Shown here piece by piece: positions 59,840-64,000 of a stretch of DNA of 64,000 nt. The notes beneath the pieces are model-generated. The model did not search any database, had not been told where the DNA came from, and worked only from the letters and a program-made list of their open reading frames with translations. Both the position numbers and the translations under genes were made by a program. The DNA lies in the NCBI RefSeq assembly GCF_017313275.1, contig NZ_JAFLNM010000002.1:124001-188000 (forward strand), given 5' to 3'. Numbering within the stretch: position 1 is the first letter of the stretch; every line of letters starts with the position of its first letter. This DNA comes from Flagellimonas profundi. Lineage in GTDB: Bacteria; Bacteroidota; Bacteroidia; Flavobacteriales; Flavobacteriaceae.

Positions 59840-60851
59840 TACCATAAAGGAACACATCGCCGAAGTAGAAAGGTTCACTTCGAACTCAATGGAAGAAATT
59901 GAAGCTTTCCGAATCAAGTATTTGGGGAAAAAAGGGCTTTTGAACAGTTTCTTTGCCGAATTCAAAAATGTGCCCAACGAGCAAAAGAAAGATTTTGGCA
60001 AGGTTGTCAATCAGCTAAAGAGTGCTGCAACCGATAAAGTCAACGAACTCAAGGAAGCCCTGGAAAACCAAACAGAGGCTACCGGCAAGTATGGTGATCT
60101 TACCCGCCCGGGTGAACCGGTCGAAATTGGTGCCCGACACCCCATTTCCATTGTAAAGAACCAAATTATAGATATTTTCTCTAGAATTGGTTTCAATGTA
60201 TCCGAAGGTCCGGAGGTGGAAGACGACTGGCACAACTTTACCGCGTTGAATCTTCCAGAGTACCACCCTGCAAGGGATATGCAGGATACATTTTTCATTC
60301 AAACAGACCCGGATATCCTCTTACGTACACATACCTCATCGGTACAGGTACGCTATATGGAAGCCAATAAACCCCCCATCAGGACCATTTCTCCCGGAAG
60401 GGTATATCGAAACGAGGCCATTTCTGCACGCTCGCATTGCTTTTTCCATCAAGTGGAAGGTTTGTATGTGGACAAGAACGTTTCCTTCGCGGATTTGAAG
60501 CAGACACTTCAATATTTCACTTCCGAAATGTTCGGCAAGTCAAAAATTAGATTGCGCCCGTCCTACTTCCCTTTTACGGAGCCAAGCGCTGAAGTTGATG
60601 TATACTGGGGCCTTGAAACCGAAACCGATTACCGTATGACCAAAGGTACAGGTTGGTTGGAAATAATGGGGTGTGGTATGGTAGACCCCAACGTTCTGAA
60701 GAATTGCGGTATAGACCCCGAAGTATATTCCGGATTTGCGTTTGGTATGGGAATAGATCGTATTGCCCTTCTTCTCCATCAAATTTCTGATATTCGCCTG
60801 CTTAGCGAAAATGATGTTCGTTTCTTGGAGCAGTTCAAAAGCGCATTGTAA
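59832..60851 (+). CDS. pheS: phenylalanyl-tRNA synthetase alpha subunit
   Basis: A 339-aa class II subunit. N-terminal coiled coil (about 1-95), then motif 2 (GRVYRNEAISARSHCFFHQ) and motif 3 (FGMGIDRIALLLHQISDIR). It forms the alpha2beta2 enzyme with PheT, which is not in the window, a split arrangement common in Bacteroidota. The start lies inside the CREST gene. The small 132-aa gene follows by 8 nt. Confidence 0.97.
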   Translation: MIDTIKEHIAEVERFTSNSMEEIEAFRIKYLGKKGLLNSFFAEFKNVPNEQKKDFGKVVNQLKSAATDKVNELKEALENQTEATGKYGDLTRPGEPVEIGARHPISIVKNQIIDIFSRIGFNVSEGPEVEDDWHNFTALNLPEYHPARDMQDTFFIQTDPDILLRTHTSSVQVRYMEANKPPIRTISPGRVYRNEAISARSHCFFHQVEGLYVDKNVSFADLKQTLQYFTSEMFGKSKIRLRPSYFPFTEPSAEVDVYWGLETETDYRMTKGTGWLEIMGCGMVDPNVLKNCGIDPEVYSGFAFGMGIDRIALLLHQISDIRLLSENDVRFLEQFKSAL

Positions 60852-60859
60852 ACCCTCCC

Positions 60860-61258
60860 ATGAAAAAGGATATTGAAATTCCCGTTGCCAAGGATGTACA
60901 CATTGCGATAATTCGCGAATGGAACGATGAATTTCTATCCAAAGATTGGAATGCCTATCTCATCAACAACCGAGCGGATGCCATTGAAATGACCATTGTA
61001 GTTTCCAAAGGTTTTGATGATGACAAAAAAACCTCGACCATGCGACATGGCATTGGCGTTGTCGAACCAAAGTCCTTTAAAAAAATTGAATTTATTCAAG
61101 AGGAGGTATTGGCGCTCAACAATGAATTCTTTGTTACTTTTTTTGCTGAAAACAAGCTATTTGAAAAAAGGTTCCTATTTCCTAAACACTCCATCACGGA
61201 AAATCGCCTTACCACAATCCCGATTATAGACAAGGAAGGGATTCTTTCCGAGGGTTGA
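60860..61258 (+). CDS. small conserved protein downstream of pheS
   Basis: A 132-aa soluble protein (KDVHIAIIREWNDEFLSKDW; SKGFDDDKKTSTMRHGIGVV; FFVTFFAENKLFEKRFLFP). No catalytic motif was recognised. Similar small genes follow pheS in flavobacteria and are often given the pheS name by error. Function unknown. It lies 8 nt after pheS, so probably co-transcribed. Confidence 0.7.
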   Translation: MKKDIEIPVAKDVHIAIIREWNDEFLSKDWNAYLINNRADAIEMTIVVSKGFDDDKKTSTMRHGIGVVEPKSFKKIEFIQEEVLALNNEFFVTFFAENKLFEKRFLFPKHSITENRLTTIPIIDKEGILSEG

Positions 61259-61307
61259 TGGGTATTTATCCGAAGGAAACATTCTTTTAACAAAATTTTA
61301 GTTCCCG

Positions 61308-61342
61308 TTGGTTCGGTTTGTTCCGAACCAATTATAAATTTG
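61308..61342 (+). promoter_or_regulatory. operator-promoter of the efflux regulator
   Basis: Perfect inverted repeat TTGGTTCGG (61308-61316) and CCGAACCAA (61323-61331) with a 6-nt spacer. A -7 box TAAATTTG (61335-61342) follows at once, an exact TAnnTTTG match, 20 bp before the regulator ATG. The repeat covers the region between -33 and -7, so a bound regulator would block transcription. Autoregulation is the simplest reading. Confidence 0.6.
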
Positions 61343-61362
61343 TTGCTTCAAAAATCCATTGC

Positions 61363-61860
61363 ATGGAATATACGAAGGAAGAAATTGTTGAAACATTAGG
61401 GGTGCATTTGGAGCAGGAGCACAACCTGCCACCATTGGCGGCCCGTATTTATGCCATTTTGATCTTAACGGACCAGGATGGGCTCACCTTTGAGGATTGC
61501 TTGGAAAAAAGAGGGGCCAGCAAAAGCTCTACCTCTACCTCTTTGAACCTATTGCTGAATATGGGTGTAATTACCTATTTCACCAAGCCGGGCGATAGGA
61601 GAAGATATTTTAAAACGGCAAAGAAGAAAACCTTCTTCCTTTCCAAGCTCCAAGAGAACCTGAACCGTCTTGAAAGCGAAAAGCACATTATCACGCTGGT
61701 TATGGGGTATCATAAAAATTACAGTCCAAAAAAGTATGAAGAAGGACAGGAAAGAACCCAGGTTTACTTGGACTACGTCAACGAGAACGAGAAGATGTTA
61801 AAAAAATCAATCGAAAAACTAGAATCAATTTTAAAAGAGCAATCACTCCAACAACCATAA
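61363..61860 (+). CDS. GbsR/MarR-type transcriptional regulator
   Basis: A 165-aa winged-helix protein. The wHTH has LPPLAARIYAILILTDQDGL, KRGASKSSTSTSLNLLLNM and the wing TYFTKPGDRRRYFK. A dimerising coiled coil ends it. ATG at 61363 fits the promoter and operator upstream; a longer reading would cross them. It is the first gene of the RND operon (22 bp before the adaptor gene) and probably represses it. Confidence 0.88.
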   Translation: MEYTKEEIVETLGVHLEQEHNLPPLAARIYAILILTDQDGLTFEDCLEKRGASKSSTSTSLNLLLNMGVITYFTKPGDRRRYFKTAKKKTFFLSKLQENLNRLESEKHIITLVMGYHKNYSPKKYEEGQERTQVYLDYVNENEKMLKKSIEKLESILKEQSLQQP

Positions 61861-61882
61861 ACGTAACAAAGCAAGTTCGTAC

Positions 61883-62962
61883 ATGAAAACAATCAAATCA
61901 ATCTTAATATCAACAGGCGCACTTTTGATCCTTTCCTGTGGGGGCAAAAATCAGCAGCAAGCGGCAACGGGTTCCCAAACACCTTCGCTTAAAGTAACTA
62001 CTTTGCAAAAGGAGGACATCACTATATACAAATCATATTCCACTAATGTTCAAGGGAAACAGAATGTGGAAATATGGCCCAAGGTTTCGGGCTTTGTTCA
62101 AAACATTTATGTGGAAGAAGGACAACAGGTAAAGAAAGGGCAGTTATTGTTCAAACTGGAAACGCAGACGCTTTCTCAAGATGCCCAAGCAGCCAAGGCT
62201 GCGGTTAATGTTGCCCAAGTAGAAGTGAACAAACTAGTTCCGCTTGTCGAAAAAAACATTATCAGCGAAGTACAATTGGAAACTGCCAAAGCCCAATTGG
62301 AACAGGCCAAAAGCAACTACAGTAGTATTAAGGCAAATATTGGATACTCCAACATTGTTAGCCCCGTAAATGGATACATTGGTGAGATTCCATATAAAGT
62401 TGGGGCTTTGGTCAGCAGTACCATGGGCGAACCATTAACCGTGGTTTCAGATATAAGTGGTATCCGCGCCTATTTTTCAATGACCGAAAAGGAACTCTTG
62501 GAAATGAAAAGTGAGATGACCGAAGATGGCTCAGCGGTTTCGGCAAAGAATGCACCCGAAGTGGAATTGGTAATGATCAATGGTGAAACCTATCCGCAAA
62601 AAGGAAAAATCGCAATGGTGAACAACATCATCAACCCGACAACGGGAAGCGTAACCCTCAGGGCGGATTTTGACAATCCCAATTTATTATTGAGTTCGGG
62701 AAGTACGGGAACCATTAAGGTTCCATCCACCTACAAAGATGTTTTTGTAATCCCGCAATTTATAACTGTGGATCTGCAAGGCACCAAAATGGTGTATTTG
62801 CTGAATGATGATAACACTGTAAAAACACTTCCCTTGAGCATCGTGGCCCAAACTGATAAGGAATTCATTGTAGAGGAAGGTTTGCAGGAAGGGAGCACCA
62901 TTGTTACCGAAGGGGTATCCAAACTGAAGGATGGACAGACCATCAATCCAGTAAAACAATAA
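61883..62962 (+). CDS. RND efflux periplasmic adaptor (MexA/AcrA type)
   Basis: A 359-aa membrane fusion protein with a lipoprotein signal (LLILSC, Cys near 19). Lipoyl-like halves flank a coiled coil (about 85-135): EIWPKVSGFVQNIYVEEGQQ, then IGYSNIVSPVNGYIGEIPY. The beta-barrel and proximal domains follow. It links the RND pump to an outer-membrane channel, which is not seen in the window. RND pump gene follows after 32 bp. Confidence 0.93.
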   Translation: MKTIKSILISTGALLILSCGGKNQQQAATGSQTPSLKVTTLQKEDITIYKSYSTNVQGKQNVEIWPKVSGFVQNIYVEEGQQVKKGQLLFKLETQTLSQDAQAAKAAVNVAQVEVNKLVPLVEKNIISEVQLETAKAQLEQAKSNYSSIKANIGYSNIVSPVNGYIGEIPYKVGALVSSTMGEPLTVVSDISGIRAYFSMTEKELLEMKSEMTEDGSAVSAKNAPEVELVMINGETYPQKGKIAMVNNIINPTTGSVTLRADFDNPNLLLSSGSTGTIKVPSTYKDVFVIPQFITVDLQGTKMVYLLNDDNTVKTLPLSIVAQTDKEFIVEEGLQEGSTIVTEGVSKLKDGQTINPVKQ

Positions 62963-62994
62963 TTGCCGTCAATCATTCATAGAACAACTTATAT

Positions 62995-64000
62995 ATGTTC
63001 CAAAAATTTATAGATCGTCCTGTACTCTCCACAGTAATATCCGTGATCATCGTGATTTTGGGTATTCTTGGGCTGAGTACATTGCCCGTAGAACAATATC
63101 CAGAAATTGCACCACCAACGGTACAGGTAAACGCCAATTATACCGGCGCCAATGCAGAAACAGTACTAAAAAGTGTGGTTATTCCGCTGGAAGAACAAAT
63201 TAACGGTGTGGAGGGCATGACCTACATGACCTCATCAGCCAGTAACGATGGTACGGCCAACATCAGTGTGTTCTTTGAACTTGGTGTTGATCCCGATATT
63301 GCAGCGGTAAACGTTCAGAACCGGGTGGCAAGGGCCAATAGCCTGTTGCCACAAGAAGTTATAAACACCGGGGTTACCACCCAGAAAGCACAGAACAGTG
63401 CTCTTTTGTACTTCTCCATTTTCTCCGAAAATGAGGATTATGATGCCACCTTTGTGGAAAACTATGCTAAAATCAACCTGGTTCCCCAATTACAACGAAT
63501 CAAAGGGGTTGGTAACGTAAATGTATTCGGCTCCAAGGATTATTCCATGCGTATCTGGATCTCTCCCGATAAAATGGCGGCCTATGACTTAGTCCCTGCG
63601 GATATTCAGGCAGCTCTACGGGAACAGAACAGGGAAGCTGCCACAGGTAAAATAGGGGAGAACGCTGATGGCATTTTTGAATATGTCATGAAATACAAAG
63701 GGCGTTTGTCCGAAGTAAAGGAATACGAGAACATTATTCTTAGGACTACGGATGATGGTGGTTTTCTCCGCCTAAAAGATGTAGCTGAAATCGAACTCGG
63801 AGCACTGAGCTATGTTAGGAAGAACTCTGGTATGGGAAACCCCGGTGTTGCTGTGGGTGTTTTCCAAACCTCTGGTTCCAATGCAAGGGATATCATCGAC
63901 GAGATTGAGACCATTTTGGAGGAATCAAAAGCAGATTTCCCAACAGGATTGGATTATGTAATTCCGTTCAACTCCAAAGATTTCCTGGATGCTTCCATAG
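62995..64000 (+). CDS. RND efflux pump, HAE-1 type (5' part, cut by window edge)
   Basis: The first ~335 codons of an AcrB/MexB-like inner-membrane transporter. It opens with FIDRPVLSTVISVIIVILGIL and continues through the porter domain (PEIAPPTVQVNANYTGANAE; GVDPDIAAVNVQNRVARA; GNVNVFGSKDYSMRIW). Full-length members have about 1050 residues and 12 helices. It would export drugs or other small molecules with the upstream adaptor. The 3' end and any outer-membrane channel gene are beyond the window. Confidence 0.95.
   Translation, partial: MFQKFIDRPVLSTVISVIIVILGILGLSTLPVEQYPEIAPPTVQVNANYTGANAETVLKSVVIPLEEQINGVEGMTYMTSSASNDGTANISVFFELGVDPDIAAVNVQNRVARANSLLPQEVINTGVTTQKAQNSALLYFSIFSENEDYDATFVENYAKINLVPQLQRIKGVGNVNVFGSKDYSMRIWISPDKMAAYDLVPADIQAALREQNREAATGKIGENADGIFEYVMKYKGRLSEVKEYENIILRTTDDGGFLRLKDVAEIELGALSYVRKNSGMGNPGVAVGVFQTSGSNARDIIDEIETILEESKADFPTGLDYVIPFNSKDFLDASI

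Overview
The window looks like a chromosomal segment of a marine-type Flavobacteriaceae bacterium (Bacteroidota), possibly close to Muricauda/Flagellimonas. The genus guess is inference only. Supporting signs are an ileS-dksA neighbourhood, a complete Bat aerotolerance operon, GLPGLI and carboxypeptidase-regulatory TonB proteins, AT-rich spacers, many lipoproteins whose signal ends in a Cys, and promoter -7 boxes of the Bacteroidota form TAnnTTTG. No rRNA, tRNA, transposase, integrase or CRISPR array was seen.

Layout. 1-9946: mostly minus-strand housekeeping genes (dksA-like fragment, ileS, a TonB receptor with recO, gdhA, a trans-sulfuration enzyme), plus one helical lipoprotein. 10021-23945: small accessory and envelope genes (RsiV-like lipoprotein, DinB proteins, ArsC-like protein, EamA transporter, SUKH protein, thioesterase, nitronate monooxygenase-like enzyme with a YheT hydrolase, lipoprotein cytochrome c, META-domain lipoproteins, a SulP transporter, and a PhyH oxygenase divergent from an AraC regulator).

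24070-34696: glycerol-3-phosphate genes gpsA and glpD point at each other but are separated by about 7.2 kb of accessory DNA. A decayed copy of the last ~115 bp of gpsA sits directly against glpD, so the two genes were probably once adjacent. The accessory DNA holds three minus-strand transcription units: small two-Cys peptide + GLPGLI protein; small two-Cys peptide + GLPGLI protein + TonB-linked barrel; lipoprotein + small barrel. Each unit is preceded by a copy of the same ~150-bp leader, with two boxes 21 bp apart and a conserved hairpin. This co-regulated envelope/peptide module is the best candidate for an undescribed system.

34757-47117: CvpA, a CAP-domain lipoprotein, 3-hydroxyanthranilate dioxygenase, an ALDH7-type dehydrogenase, an acyl-ACP desaturase, a PPP-type phosphatase, a fructokinase-amylosucrase pair for sucrose, and a reductase operon. 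47277-56355: the Bat operon (moxR, DUF58, BatA to BatE with one extra membrane protein). 56805-59024: SulP transporter with beta-carbonic anhydrase, probably for bicarbonate. 59147-61258: a CREST-type membrane hydrolase, pheS and a small partner. 61363-64000: a GbsR/MarR-type regulator, probably autoregulated, leading an RND efflux operon cut by the right edge.

The IleRS is also notable: its HIGH motif reads GIHH, the swapped form linked to extreme mupirocin tolerance.
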